64,000 bases of DNA from Nocardia australiensis (GCF_020733705.1 NZ_JAJFZM010000006.1:62001-126000); one strand, 5' to 3'; positions 1 through 9,460 are shown, counted from the first letter of the stretch. Notes: generated by a model from the sequence alone, not told the origin. A program made the numbers and translations.

Positions 1-389
1 ATCTCGGCCTTCGCCCGTACGCCTGCCTCGGTGAGCGAGGCGATGGCACTGCCGGTCCCCATCACATCGGCTTTGTCATCGATGGCGAGGCGCCCCTTGG
101 TCTGCCGAGTCTTGAGCCGCTTGCGCACGAAAAGGTATGCGGCACATGCCAACAAGACCAGCAGCACAATCACCGTCGAGGGGCGCGGCCAATGCAGGTT
201 GCCGCGCGCCAGATCCGCGACGATGGCGATCGGGTTTACCGGGACGTTCTGGCGGGTGACCGCCAGGGCGTTGCCCAGATGCAGTGCGATCCACAGAGTC
301 CCGAGAATGGCGAAGGCGGCGTAGATCATGATCAGGCTGAGATCGGGTCCGACCGCGGCCGGATCCTGCACCTTCTTCTTTTTCGCCAT
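1..389 (-). CDS. VirD4/TraG-like coupling protein, N-terminal part (cut by window edge)
   Basis: Only the first ~129 residues are in the window. The ATG at 389 follows a strong AGGAGG ribosome-binding site. The start is lysine-rich (MAKKKKVQDP), followed by a hydrophobic segment at about residues 17-36, a short loop, and a second one at about 59-75 that ends in a basic stretch (VRKRLKTRQTKGRLA). Two N-terminal membrane helices before a cytosolic domain are the usual layout of VirD4/TraG coupling ATPases, which bring DNA or protein substrates to a type IV channel. The Walker motifs would lie beyond the edge, so the call rests on this topology and on being the last gene of a run with VirB4-, VirB6- and SCO6880-like genes. 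Confidence 0.55.
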   Translation of the reverse strand, partial: MAKKKKVQDPAAVGPDLSLIMIYAAFAILGTLWIALHLGNALAVTRQNVPVNPIAIVADLARGNLHWPRPSTVIVLLVLLACAAYLFVRKRLKTRQTKGRLAIDDKADVMGTGSAIASLTEAGVRAKAE

Positions 390-434
390 ATCTGCCTCCT
401 GTATGGACCGTGCTCTGCGATGAGTCTGCGCTGC

Positions 435-1058
435 TCAGCGGAATGCGTCGAGCCGCCAGCCGTCGGACGTATTGACGACGGTCGCGATGACCGTCGCGGG
501 CGGTAACGGTTCCTTGCGCCCGTTCGGATAGACGACTGTCTGCTCGACGCCGATCTTGAACTGCTGAATATTCGGGTCTGCGCCGGCCGGCGGCCTGTCC
601 CCGGAGGCGAAGGTGAACGCTTCGACATGTGCGTTCGCCTTCGCCCAATCCGCCCACTGCAGTGATGGTTTGGGCGTCTCCAGTCCGCTCGGTGAGGTAT
701 CCAGCATGCGAATCATACTGGGGCCCAGCCACTTACGCGCACGGGTGAGCGAGGCTCCCGGACTCTCGGTGACGGGCTGCCAGGTGTAGATCTCCTTCAG
801 CGCGGCCACCGCGACGCCGTCCGGCGTCACCGGATCGGGGGCGGGTACCTCCTCCAGCAACCGGGTTGTCGGCGTCACCGGATGCGCGGCACCGGAATCC
901 GAGTCCGCGCCGTCACCACTGCTACAGGCCGCACTGAGCATTGACACACCCAGCATCGCAACGCTCACCACCAGCATCACCACCAGTTTCGCGCGTGCTT
1001 TCGCATTGTCATTGCACGCCGATCGATCCTTCAAGGCTAACCGCCACGACCCGTGCAC
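435..1058 (-). CDS. Putative lipoprotein of the conjugation-like locus
   Basis: A secreted protein of about 207 residues. A basic start is followed by a hydrophobic core and a lipobox-like LSAAC, so it is probably lipid-anchored. The mature part has no family I can name. It ends in a compact domain closing with DGWRLDAFR; two other accessory proteins of this locus also close on an aromatic-rich WRL segment. The start is uncertain: a GTG at 1058 lies 60 bp after the upstream stop, and an ATG at 977 would leave a shorter signal peptide with almost no charged region. It lies between the wall-hydrolase gene and the coupling-protein gene, suggesting a surface component of the same apparatus. Confidence 0.6.
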   Translation of the reverse strand: MHGSWRLALKDRSACNDNAKARAKLVVMLVVSVAMLGVSMLSAACSSGDGADSDSGAAHPVTPTTRLLEEVPAPDPVTPDGVAVAALKEIYTWQPVTESPGASLTRARKWLGPSMIRMLDTSPSGLETPKPSLQWADWAKANAHVEAFTFASGDRPPAGADPNIQQFKIGVEQTVVYPNGRKEPLPPATVIATVVNTSDGWRLDAFR

Positions 1059-1117
1059 GGACGCCGCACGCGTCACCTGCGCCGCGGCGTGTTCACTCCC
1101 CTGCCCGGCCGAGGCGC

Positions 1118-2842
1118 TCACAGTACCCTCCGCAACCGAGCGTCGCCGGGAACGAGGACCTCCGTCACGCCGCTGCGCGAACGGGTATCCACACCGGGCA
1201 CCGACTGGATCATTTGCCCACTGCCGGAATAGATTCCGACCTGCGCGGGTCCACGCGGACCGAACGAGCTGAACACCAGATCGCCCGGCGCCGCCTTGCT
1301 CATCGGCACCTCGGCACCCGCCTCCCACTGTTGTTCGGCGGTGCGCGGCAGGGTGACGGTGCCCGATGACGCCGCGAACACCGCGGCCGAGGTCAATCCG
1401 GGACCGTCCAGACCTCCGCTACTCGGCCCCTGCGGGCCACCGCCGCCCCAGACATACGGCTGACCGAGCCATTGATGTGCAGCCGCCACGATATTCGCCC
1501 CGCCCGAGCTGTCCTGAGGGGTGAACCTGCCGAGGGAACCCGGCGCCCGGTACTGCGGTTCCATCGCGAGGATGTTCGCGACGTAGGGCCGGGTCTCGGA
1601 GTAGTGCGCGGCGAATTGATTCGGCATACCGCCCGACGCCAGCACAGCGCCCTCACCGGCGTTGTAAGCGGCCAGCGTCAGCGCGACAAGATCGCCCTGC
1701 ACCCTCCCCTCGGATTCCCAGGACACGACCTTGTGCGCGATCGCGCACATATAGCGGCCCTGACCGACGATCGCATCACCGTCATCCCAGACGCTGGCGA
1801 CGCCATTGCCGTCGGCATCGATGACATACGGTTTGCCATCGTCGGGATTGATACTCGACGCGGTGCCCGGTAGGAACTGCGCCAAACCCTGCGCGCCCGC
1901 AGGCGAATTCGCCCCGCGCTGAAACCCGGACTCCTGCCTGCCCTGAGCGGCCAGTAGTGACGGTGTTATCTGCGGGCAGATGGAACCGGCGCGGCGATAC
2001 CAGACTTCCAGTTCCGGCGGCACCTTCCCCGCGGCCAACGCGCCACCGGCGCTGCCGAACCCGAGATTGCAACGTGGGTCGCTCGAATAGGCAAGCGCGC
2101 CACCGACATCCGGAGTCGGCGCGCCGTCCAGCCACGGCTGTGGGTCGATCTGGCGACCGCCGGTGAATCGCCCGCCGGGCACGATCTCGAAATGCAGGTG
2201 CGGACCGCTGGATTCGCCCGCCGAACCGACCTGCGCGATCGGCTGGCCCGCGGCCACCGTGTCGCCGACGCGCACATGTACACCGCTGTCCCACATGTGG
2301 CCGTATACAGCCGAATACGAGCGTCCGTTGGTGTCGACCGAGTCGACGACGATCCAGTTGCCGAAACCCGAAGCGGGACCGGCCGCGACAACGTGCCCGT
2401 CGGAGACCGAATAGATGGTGGTGCCATCAGTGGCGGCAAGGTCGACGCCGAGGTGAGTACCCCCACGGGCGCCGAAGACGTCCGAGACCGTGAAAGTGCC
2501 TGCCGCCAGCGGCAGCGTCCGGCGGATCGGGCCGCTGCCGGCCGCCAGCGAAGGTGCGCCCGTAGCGGTCGGATTAGCCTGCGACACTGTCGGTTCGGCG
2601 GGTGTCGCGGTCGGCAGCGCCGAGGTACGGGTATCGCTGCGGTTGTCTGTCGCACCACCTGGAGCCGCGGCGGCGGAACCACCTGGCGCGAAACCACCTA
2701 TCGGGGGCAACGCGGTCGACGAACCGAGAACCGACACGCCCTCGCAGGGATCCTCCACCGAGGGCAGCACAATCACCACGACCAAGGTCATCAACCCCAG
2801 CGTGGCACCGAGCGCCATCCACAGGATGCTGCGTCCGGTCAT
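1118..2842 (-). CDS. Membrane-anchored M23 peptidase / lytic transglycosylase / inactive NlpC-P60 fusion
   Basis: A 574-residue cell-wall enzyme, probably the VirB1-like factor that opens peptidoglycan for the channel. From the ATG at 2842 it has a membrane helix (about 6-28), a Pro/Ala/Thr linker, and an M23 LytM domain with metal ligands intact (HLGVD near 130-134, HLH near 215-217). Next is an SLT-type transglycosylase with the catalytic Glu in GRQESGF near 304 and a YNAGEG motif, then a C-terminal NlpC/P60-like domain. In that last domain the usual D-C-S-G-L-T reads DGPGLT (codon at 1403-1405) and the usual H-V-G-I-Y reads QVGIY (codon at 1241-1243), so Cys and His are both gone. A TTG at 2968 could extend the protein but has no good ribosome-binding site and overlaps the upstream gene. 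Confidence 0.85.
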   Translation of the reverse strand: MTGRSILWMALGATLGLMTLVVVIVLPSVEDPCEGVSVLGSSTALPPIGGFAPGGSAAAAPGGATDNRSDTRTSALPTATPAEPTVSQANPTATGAPSLAAGSGPIRRTLPLAAGTFTVSDVFGARGGTHLGVDLAATDGTTIYSVSDGHVVAAGPASGFGNWIVVDSVDTNGRSYSAVYGHMWDSGVHVRVGDTVAAGQPIAQVGSAGESSGPHLHFEIVPGGRFTGGRQIDPQPWLDGAPTPDVGGALAYSSDPRCNLGFGSAGGALAAGKVPPELEVWYRRAGSICPQITPSLLAAQGRQESGFQRGANSPAGAQGLAQFLPGTASSINPDDGKPYVIDADGNGVASVWDDGDAIVGQGRYMCAIAHKVVSWESEGRVQGDLVALTLAAYNAGEGAVLASGGMPNQFAAHYSETRPYVANILAMEPQYRAPGSLGRFTPQDSSGGANIVAAAHQWLGQPYVWGGGGPQGPSSGGLDGPGLTSAAVFAASSGTVTLPRTAEQQWEAGAEVPMSKAAPGDLVFSSFGPRGPAQVGIYSGSGQMIQSVPGVDTRSRSGVTEVLVPGDARLRRVL

Positions 2843-2930
2843 CGAAATACTGCCCGCGGCGGTGGGATCGGCACCGCACGCCCGGGCACCGCCGGCTCGG
2901 GCCGCATGTCGGCCCGCGCCCAGAGCCAGG

Positions 2931-3239
2931 TCACGTTCGGCGCCGCGATCGATTGAGGGAGTCGGCAAGCGTGCGGTTCATTTCGGCGGCGGCTGCCAAT
3001 TGCTGTTGCAGCAGTGCCACTTTGCGACGCAGCGCCGTCGCGTCCATACGTTCCAGGCCCGGTCCCTCGGCGGCGCGCACCCAATTGCGCACCGAATTCG
3101 TGTGCACGCCGATCTGTTCGGCGACCACCCGGCATGCCTCCGATTCGCTGCGCAACTTACCGGTCAGCGCGATGACCTGCTCCACCGCGGCATTGCGCAC
3201 CTCGGGCGACACACGCCGATAGGACCGATGCGGCATCAT
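2931..3239 (-). CDS. Small HTH protein (transposase OrfA-like or regulator)
   Basis: A 102-residue basic protein. The ATG at 3239 was chosen because GGAGGT sits 6 nt upstream; the longer open frame lacks such a site. The N-terminal half resembles the HTH of IS3-type OrfA proteins (RRVSPEVRNAAVEQV, then VAEQIGVHTNSVRNWV). The C-terminal half is a leucine-rich helix (LRRKVALLQQQLAA) suited to dimerisation. No OrfB reading frame or terminal repeats flank it, and it sits in register inside the operon. It is therefore more likely a domesticated DNA-binding protein of the locus than an active insertion sequence, which is an inference. Confidence 0.6.
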   Translation of the reverse strand: MMPHRSYRRVSPEVRNAAVEQVIALTGKLRSESEACRVVAEQIGVHTNSVRNWVRAAEGPGLERMDATALRRKVALLQQQLAAAAEMNRTLADSLNRSRRRT

Positions 3240-3300
3240 GCGCCCCACCTCCAGCACGAGAAGACCGGTCTGTGCCGTCGGGCGGTCACCGAACCCACTC

Positions 3301-5523
3301 TCATGCGGCGCTCCCGCTGGGCGAATCCGAGCCACGCGCAGTGGATTCGGTGAACTCACTGAAACGCTGGTTGGTGTCATGGATTCCACTTTCCTTCTCC
3401 GAGAGGGTGAACTCCATATGGAACGGGATGCCTGGGCGACGATCCTCACCGATCTTCAAAAGGAACTTGCCGGTACCCGGCGGGGACGGACGCTGCTGGC
3501 CGGGCTTGAGCGCTTCGCCGGTCAATGCCTGCGGCGCGGACCAGCCGGTCACCATGTCCTCCTCCGCGGATGTGAACGGAATGGTGCTGTCGAGTCGCTT
3601 GATCTCCTCACCAGGCAGCGCGCCGAAAATCTTGGCGCGCGCCCGCTCGAGAAAACCGAGCGCCTTGGCGATAGCGGCTTCCGATCCGAGCGCCTGCAGG
3701 TCCTTGATGGTGTGGCTGATCATGATCAGCGCGGTACCGATGCCACGCTGCAGACGGGTCAGCTCGTCCACCCGGTCGATCATGAAGTCGCCGAGGCCGA
3801 GCACCTGCCACAACTCGTCCATCACCACCTGGAAATACCGCTGCGGGCCGAGTTCGGCATCGGCGAGCACGTGCGCCGCCTCCACCGAGGCGAATCCGTC
3901 GGCCCAGCAGGCCAGCATCACGGCGGCCTTCAGCTTCTTGTCGCCGGTCGGGATATGTGAGACGTCGATGGCGACCGCGACGGCACCGGTATCGATCGGC
4001 ACCGTCGTCTGGCCGTTGAATATCGCACCGAACGGCCCCTGGGTCAGGGCGCGCAGCGAACGGCGCAGGCCCTTGATCGCCACCTGATACTCGGCGAGAT
4101 CATCGGCACCCGCGTCGAGCATCATCTCCTCGCCACCGTCGACGATCACCTCGAGCAGGTTCTCCATAATGGGCGGCTTATCGGGGGTGTAACCACTGCC
4201 GGGCCGGTACAGAATGCGCAACGCGGTGGAGATCAGCGTTTCCTCGTAATCACGCACTCGCGCGCCGCGCACCAACTCGATAAGTCCCGCGACGAGAGTC
4301 ACCTGCCTGGCCCGCAAATCCTGCAGAACCTGCGTTTGCAAGGCGGGCAGATCATCCAGCCGCGGCACCACGGAGCCGAGCACACCTGCCGCGAGTGGAT
4401 TGAGCTTGCCGTGCCCGTAGCCGAGGTCGATCACCTGGCCGCCTACCAACTCCACCAGCTTGCGGTAGTCGGGCTTCACATCGGCCAGGATCAGCGGCGT
4501 GATGCCCTGCGCGATGCCGCCGAGCACGATCCGCCGCACCAGCGACGACTTACCGAAGCCGTTGAGCCCCAAGACGAAAAGGCTCGGCGCCGTGATGAAA
4601 CTGCCACGCATGAACCAATTCATCGGGTCGAAGCAGACCGGCGCACCGGTATGCAGATGGGAACCGAGGGGTGTGCCGATCAGCGGGGCGCCCGCGCCAA
4701 CCGACCATGGCCACAGTCCGGCCACCTGGGCGGTGGTGGCCCGGTATTCGACCGGCCTGCCGACGACGTTCATCCGTCCGCCACCCGCCCCGGAGTAGCC
4801 ACGATCGGTGAGTTGCGCAGTGCTGCGGTCGAATCCGTCCTCGAAGGTCTGCTCCGCGCGGGCGGCGTAATTGCGGCGACGGATGTCGTCGGTGCGCAGC
4901 CGGAAGGTCGCCCACGCCGCGCGCAGACCGGTCTGCTCGCGGCTGATCCCCTCCAGCCTGGTCCGGGTGACATCGTCGAGCAGCGGCGGGCCCTGGTTCT
5001 TCTTGTCCGCCCTTGCCTTCGCACGTCGGGCGGACTTGTCCATTTCGGGCGTGCCCATGGCTCGGTCGGCAGTTCGATCGGGCCGCGCCGATCGCTGCTG
5101 GCCGCGACCGGCCAGGGCGCCGTTGCGTTCCGACCGTGCACCATTGCGGTCCGTCGGCAGCGGACGACCGCCGCGCGTCGGACGATCGGTCATGGCGTCG
5201 CGCGACCGAGCAGGCCTGGCGCCGTCAACTCGCGGCCGCTCGGCACTCGAGCGCTCACCGCCCGGCCGCTCGACGTGCGCCCGCTCCGCGCGGACCCTAT
5301 CGGCCCGCCCGGATCCGGCCCGCGCCCGGCGCTCGGCCGCGTCACGAGCGGATCGCCGATCGCGCTCGGCTTCCTCCAGACTCGACCGATCCTCGCCGGT
5401 CACCCGCGCCGCGTCCCGCGCGGGGCGCCGCCCCAGGTCCTCGGGCTCGACCGCCGGACGCCGGGTGCGGCGGACGGGCGTACCGTCCCGCTCCCGCACG
5501 GGTGGCTCGTAGTCACGTGCCAT
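3301..5523 (-). CDS. VirB4/TraC-like conjugative transfer ATPase
   Basis: A 740-residue P-loop ATPase of the VirB4 type, which powers assembly or substrate transfer at the inner membrane. Walker A is GLNGFGKSS near residues 319-327 and Walker B is VVMDE near 566-570, followed by LWQVLG. In between is a segment typical of the family (ILADVKPDY). The first ~180 residues are low-complexity and very rich in Arg, Asp and Ala, an extension absent from typical VirB4 proteins. The ATG at 5523 has GGTGAG just upstream and begins 7 bp after the SCO6880-like stop, so the two are co-transcribed. An internal ATG (M111) could be an alternative start if the Arg-rich tail is not translated. Confidence 0.85.
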   Translation of the reverse strand: MARDYEPPVRERDGTPVRRTRRPAVEPEDLGRRPARDAARVTGEDRSSLEEAERDRRSARDAAERRARAGSGRADRVRAERAHVERPGGERSSAERPRVDGARPARSRDAMTDRPTRGGRPLPTDRNGARSERNGALAGRGQQRSARPDRTADRAMGTPEMDKSARRAKARADKKNQGPPLLDDVTRTRLEGISREQTGLRAAWATFRLRTDDIRRRNYAARAEQTFEDGFDRSTAQLTDRGYSGAGGGRMNVVGRPVEYRATTAQVAGLWPWSVGAGAPLIGTPLGSHLHTGAPVCFDPMNWFMRGSFITAPSLFVLGLNGFGKSSLVRRIVLGGIAQGITPLILADVKPDYRKLVELVGGQVIDLGYGHGKLNPLAAGVLGSVVPRLDDLPALQTQVLQDLRARQVTLVAGLIELVRGARVRDYEETLISTALRILYRPGSGYTPDKPPIMENLLEVIVDGGEEMMLDAGADDLAEYQVAIKGLRRSLRALTQGPFGAIFNGQTTVPIDTGAVAVAIDVSHIPTGDKKLKAAVMLACWADGFASVEAAHVLADAELGPQRYFQVVMDELWQVLGLGDFMIDRVDELTRLQRGIGTALIMISHTIKDLQALGSEAAIAKALGFLERARAKIFGALPGEEIKRLDSTIPFTSAEEDMVTGWSAPQALTGEALKPGQQRPSPPGTGKFLLKIGEDRRPGIPFHMEFTLSEKESGIHDTNQRFSEFTESTARGSDSPSGSAA

Positions 5524-5530
5524 GAATCGC

Positions 5531-7027
5531 TCACCCCGCCAGTGCTTTCGGAATTGTCGCGTGCTCCGGCAGGATCACACCACAGCCGAGCGAGGCCGCG
5601 AAGGCCGCCGACTGATAGCGATAGCACCGCCGGATCTTCAGCCGCGCCTGCGTGGACAGGTCGCGTGTGATGGCTTCGATACGCGGCAGATCACCGCGCA
5701 GGGGTTCGGTGATGGTCACCAGCGCCCCGAAGCGGGTCACACCGTGACCCCTGGCTTGTTCCTCGCGGGCCTGCTGGGTGGCACCCACCCTCAGGGTCGC
5801 GGCCGCCGAGACGACCCCTCGCTCGCTCTGCTGAGCAACCAACGCGTTCTTGAAATCGTCGTCGACAATCTCGGCCGCGTCCGCGGCCGAGTGCGGGCGA
5901 TAGACGATCGCGATGCGCTTACGCGGCACTTCGGGATTCGGCGCGAGCAATCGTTGCAGCACCCGTTCGTCCACCGCGCCCTCGGGCGCGGCATCCATCT
6001 CCCAGGTCACCGAGCGACCACCATCGTGCACCAGGTGATCCCACTTCTCGTCGTGGGACACCGGCCCGGCGTCGGCCCAGTCCAGTCCGTGCCCTTCGGG
6101 TTCGCCCGCCGCGACCTCGAGATCGGCTTGCGAGGCAGGGTCGTAACTACGGCGGATGAACGAGATCACGTCGTCGGCGGACATCGGCTGCGCGCGTACG
6201 CCCGCCTCGGCCAGCGCGGCACAGATACCGGGCAATCTACGGCCGATCTCGACCGCCTCTTCGGCGGGATTCTTGCGACGCTCGGCGGTGGTGGCCTTGA
6301 AGGTGATCGCCACTCGCGGCAGCAACTGCACCCGCTCCTGCGGCAATTCGGTGGCCAGTTCGTACATCACCTGCTGCGCGAGTTCCGGTGCTTCGGGCCG
6401 GGTGATCGTGGAAACCTCGGTGAGCAAACGGTTTCCGGTCTCCGGCACGGTATCGATCACCGGGACGACCGCGACGATGTCACTGGTCTGGCCAACCGAC
6501 GCGAGGAAGGTGCCCCAGGCCGACACCCAACGATCGATCACCGGCTGGTCGACCGCCTCGTGTCCCTGCGGCCACGCCCGCAGCACGACTGTGTACTGCG
6601 CGAACTGCGGCAGATGGATCATGCCGAAGCTGTAGCCGCCAGCGTCGATACCCTCATAAAGCTTGGAGGGCGCCAACAATCCTGGCAGGCGGGTGACGCC
6701 GCCGGGAATCCGGGAGAACCGGCCACCGCGGTACACGTGCTCGCCTTGTTTACGCGAGCGCATCCAGTTGAACATCATTATTCCGTTCTCGTAGCCGGAG
6801 CGGCCCCCAGTCCGCCACACCAGTGGAACCATCACGGCAACGCCGGTGCCGCCCACGATCACACCCCATTTGAACCCGCCGACCATAGCGCAGATCAGGG
6901 CCGTGATCACGACCACGAAACCGAGCACGGTTTCTTCCCAGCGCAAGCCGAAAAGACCTGCGCTGCGGGGTTTCTGCCATAGTCCGTACGAGCGGCGCTC
7001 GTAGGTATCGCTCGAGGTCATCGTCAT
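5531..7027 (-). CDS. SCO6880-family conjugation/secretion protein
   Basis: A 498-residue protein resembling the SCO6880 family found beside VirB4-type ATPases in actinobacterial conjugative elements. Two hydrophobic segments lie at about residues 33-52 and 54-73 (a PrgI/VirB3-like membrane module), followed by a long soluble domain with no P-loop. In VirB4 systems such a protein can supply the N-terminal half that the neighbouring ATPase lacks. The ATG at 7027 overlaps the VirB6-like stop as ATGA, indicating translational coupling, and GGAGGAG lies about 12 nt upstream. A second in-frame ATG follows two codons later. The family call is from memory of sequence and context. Confidence 0.75.
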   Translation of the reverse strand: MTMTSSDTYERRSYGLWQKPRSAGLFGLRWEETVLGFVVVITALICAMVGGFKWGVIVGGTGVAVMVPLVWRTGGRSGYENGIMMFNWMRSRKQGEHVYRGGRFSRIPGGVTRLPGLLAPSKLYEGIDAGGYSFGMIHLPQFAQYTVVLRAWPQGHEAVDQPVIDRWVSAWGTFLASVGQTSDIVAVVPVIDTVPETGNRLLTEVSTITRPEAPELAQQVMYELATELPQERVQLLPRVAITFKATTAERRKNPAEEAVEIGRRLPGICAALAEAGVRAQPMSADDVISFIRRSYDPASQADLEVAAGEPEGHGLDWADAGPVSHDEKWDHLVHDGGRSVTWEMDAAPEGAVDERVLQRLLAPNPEVPRKRIAIVYRPHSAADAAEIVDDDFKNALVAQQSERGVVSAAATLRVGATQQAREEQARGHGVTRFGALVTITEPLRGDLPRIEAITRDLSTQARLKIRRCYRYQSAAFAASLGCGVILPEHATIPKALAG

Positions 7028-8490
7028 CGCGGAATGGTGCTCCTCCCGAGGTCGGGTGAACGGTTGGCCCAACGATCGCCCGCCATGTCACCCATTGCTT
7101 CATCGGCCCGAGTCAGCCCGCCGGTCGCGGCGCGCGCGGCGCCGATCCGACTGGCGGCGCTGGACGCACCGGACGGTACTCCCGACGCGCCCGAGGGCCC
7201 GGAGGCGCGCGGTGGACTGCCTGCGGCGCCACCTCCGCCACCGCCGCCGCGTGGCGGTGCCGGGCGCGGGCTGCCACCGCCACGCCCGCCTGACGGCGGC
7301 GGGCTACCCGAACCGCCTACGTAGCCCGCCGAACCCGGCGCCGCCGCGTTCTTGACTCCAACGGCCTTGGTGCCCATCGCACCGAGCGCGCCGGCCGCGA
7401 GCAAGGTGCCACCGGTCGCGGTCAGACCGGAACCACCGCTACCGACAATCGCGACCGCGGGGGTGACCAAACGCATCAGCGCGGGCAGCACGAACGCCAC
7501 ACTGCACAGCAGCACAATGGCGACCAGCATACGTTGCGCCTGTTCACCTTCCGGCAGTCCACCGGTGTCGGTGAGCGAGTCCACATGGCCCGCGGTGCTG
7601 AAGGCGATCATGTAGACAATGGCCGCTACCGGCTTCCACAGCATGAACGCGATGATCCAGCCGACCAGTTTCTGATAGGACTGTTTACCCGTATTCATGC
7701 CCGAAGCCGCCGCCGCCAAGGGCAATACGCCCGCCGCCACGATCAGCAAACCCTGGCGGACGATCGCGAGCACGATCTGCGCCAGCGCCCCGAGCAATCC
7801 GACGATCGCGATGATCAGTACCAAACCCGGCGAAAATGCCTGCAGCTTACTGGTTTTCACCATCAGCTCGGCCAGGTCCTTGGCGTTGCCATTAGTCGAG
7901 TCGTTGATGATCCACTCGGAGAACTTGTCCGACGCCTGGGTGCCCGCGACGATGACCGCGCCGAGCATCCACGAACTGAACACCACCCGGGCGAACATGC
8001 GGAACGATTCGGCCGCCTCGTTCATGGCGGCACCGCGTCTGGCCTCGGCAAGTCTTGCGCCCGAAAGGATTACCGACGCAATCAGCAAGAGTATCTGCGC
8101 CTGATAGGTGTAGTCGTTGATCTTGGTGAACAGCGACCCCCCATCACTGGCCACCTCGTTGGGCACTTTCATCCAGAACGTCAGTGCCAGGATGATCGCC
8201 TCGCCGAGACCGTTCATCAGCGAATCGACGACCTTGCCGAAGGTCGAATCCCACGCCTTGTCCTTCACCGCGTTCGCCAACTGGCCCGGATGTGAGGCGG
8301 CATTGCCCGCCTTACACGCGGCGGAGGCGGCGTCACCGAGCGAAACCCCGGGTAGGCCGACATTGTCAAGCGTGTCGTGAACCTCGTTGCACGTATCGTC
8401 GAAACCGTAGGTCTGGCCATAGGCCACCGTCGGCGTCGCGATCATCACCGTGAAGATGACCGCGAAAATTGTGACTACACGCCTCACCAT
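7024..8490 (-). CDS. VirB6/TrbL-like polytopic membrane protein
   Basis: A 488-residue membrane protein. It has a cleavable-looking signal peptide (ending near TVAYGQ), an exported N-terminal stretch containing two Cys, and then about six hydrophobic segments between residues ~95 and ~380. The cytosolic tail is extremely rich in Gly, Pro, Ser and Ala. This is the architecture of VirB6/TrbL channel subunits. ATG at 8490 was preferred over GTG at 8499 because GAGGGG lies 8 nt before it. The gene ends in an ATGA overlap with the SCO6880-like gene. The 151 bp upstream to the next gene hold nothing recognisable. Confidence 0.8.
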   Translation of the reverse strand: MVRRVVTIFAVIFTVMIATPTVAYGQTYGFDDTCNEVHDTLDNVGLPGVSLGDAASAACKAGNAASHPGQLANAVKDKAWDSTFGKVVDSLMNGLGEAIILALTFWMKVPNEVASDGGSLFTKINDYTYQAQILLLIASVILSGARLAEARRGAAMNEAAESFRMFARVVFSSWMLGAVIVAGTQASDKFSEWIINDSTNGNAKDLAELMVKTSKLQAFSPGLVLIIAIVGLLGALAQIVLAIVRQGLLIVAAGVLPLAAAASGMNTGKQSYQKLVGWIIAFMLWKPVAAIVYMIAFSTAGHVDSLTDTGGLPEGEQAQRMLVAIVLLCSVAFVLPALMRLVTPAVAIVGSGGSGLTATGGTLLAAGALGAMGTKAVGVKNAAAPGSAGYVGGSGSPPPSGGRGGGSPRPAPPRGGGGGGGAAGSPPRASGPSGASGVPSGASSAASRIGAARAATGGLTRADEAMGDMAGDRWANRSPDLGRSTIPR

Positions 8491-8641
8491 TGTGTCCACC
8501 CCTCGATGCGTCGCAGGGACTCGATCGGTACTTGCTTGCGGTCGTTCACGTGCGTGCCCACCCGTACTGGTTGGCCATCAACTGTCTCTCGAGCCTTTCT
8601 CGCACACTGGATGTTCGCGGAACTCGGTCTATCGGCCGTGG

Positions 8642-9460
8642 TCACCACATCGACCACCCCGACAGCGATTCGATGTATTCGGTCTGACTGCTGTTGGAAG
8701 TGGCGGGCTTGAGTCGCCAGTCCCCCGCATCCCACACCATGACCAATCGCAGCGCCGCCCACAGCTGTCTGCCGTCGACCACCGGCCCACGGGTGGCGAG
8801 CCGGATGATAGCGAGGTCGTCTGCGTAGTTCTCCACCTTGAACGCGTCCGATGCGACGAAATAGCGGGTCACCTTCTCCGGCTGCTGCTCGGGCAGGCGA
8901 TCCTGCGACAGCGCCTTGTCATACGCGGCGATCTGCTGTGCCGACACCCTTACCTGGCGGACATAGAGATCGCGATCGGCGGGACGGGCGTTGAGCCGGT
9001 AGGTGATCTGAGCCGCCGCCAACACCGCGCCCTGCGGGGTGTGCGCATAGCCGACAGCCAGATCGTCCTCGACGCGGGTCGGGCCGTCGGAGGTCGAGAA
9101 CGGCACCGAGGCGCCGTACACCCGTTGCCAACCGCCCGCCGAGGTGGTGCCTGCGGGCGCGGCGGTCAGCCAGTCCGCATCCGACGACTTGCGCTGCTGT
9201 GCCGGGTCCTGCGGAAGTGGTTGCCCCGCAGGGTTATTCGGAACATCTACCCGCCTGCCGAGCAGATCGACCTCAGGACTACCGAACCCGCTCGTGCCGG
9301 AACCCGCCGGCGCCGCCGACCCGCTACCGGACGAATCGGAGCTGTCGCGGCCGAGGTACACGACCAGACCCACGATCACGATGAGTGCCAGTACCGCCGC
9401 TGACGCGATGACACCGAAGGAGACGCGATCGCGCGCGTACGGCTCCTTCTCGCCACTCAT
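8642..9460 (-). CDS. Bitopic membrane protein with extracytoplasmic C-terminal domain
   Basis: A 272-residue protein: short basic cytosolic start, one membrane helix near residues 14-36, a Ser/Gly-rich linker, then an extracytoplasmic domain that includes AVGYAHTPQGAVLAAAQ and ends near DWRLKPATSNS. This resembles conserved hypothetical proteins of actinobacterial plasmids and conjugative elements (DUF8175-like). The topology would suit a VirB8- or VirB10-like periplasmic scaffold, but no motif proves it. The ATG overlaps the upstream lipoprotein stop as ATGA. A neighbouring lipoprotein shares the PPGAALAA / HTPQGAVLAA motif, so the two may be related in fold. Confidence 0.65.
   Translation of the reverse strand: MSGEKEPYARDRVSFGVIASAAVLALIVIVGLVVYLGRDSSDSSGSGSAAPAGSGTSGFGSPEVDLLGRRVDVPNNPAGQPLPQDPAQQRKSSDADWLTAAPAGTTSAGGWQRVYGASVPFSTSDGPTRVEDDLAVGYAHTPQGAVLAAAQITYRLNARPADRDLYVRQVRVSAQQIAAYDKALSQDRLPEQQPEKVTRYFVASDAFKVENYADDLAIIRLATRGPVVDGRQLWAALRLVMVWDAGDWRLKPATSNSSQTEYIESLSGWSMW

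Noticed and set aside
2931..3239. An active insertion sequence based on the OrfA-like HTH protein.
   Set aside because: No OrfB frame and no terminal inverted or target repeats were found around it.
3240..3449. N-terminal extension of the small HTH protein.
   Set aside because: It overlaps the ATPase gene, while the internal ATG at 3239 has an excellent GGAGGT site.
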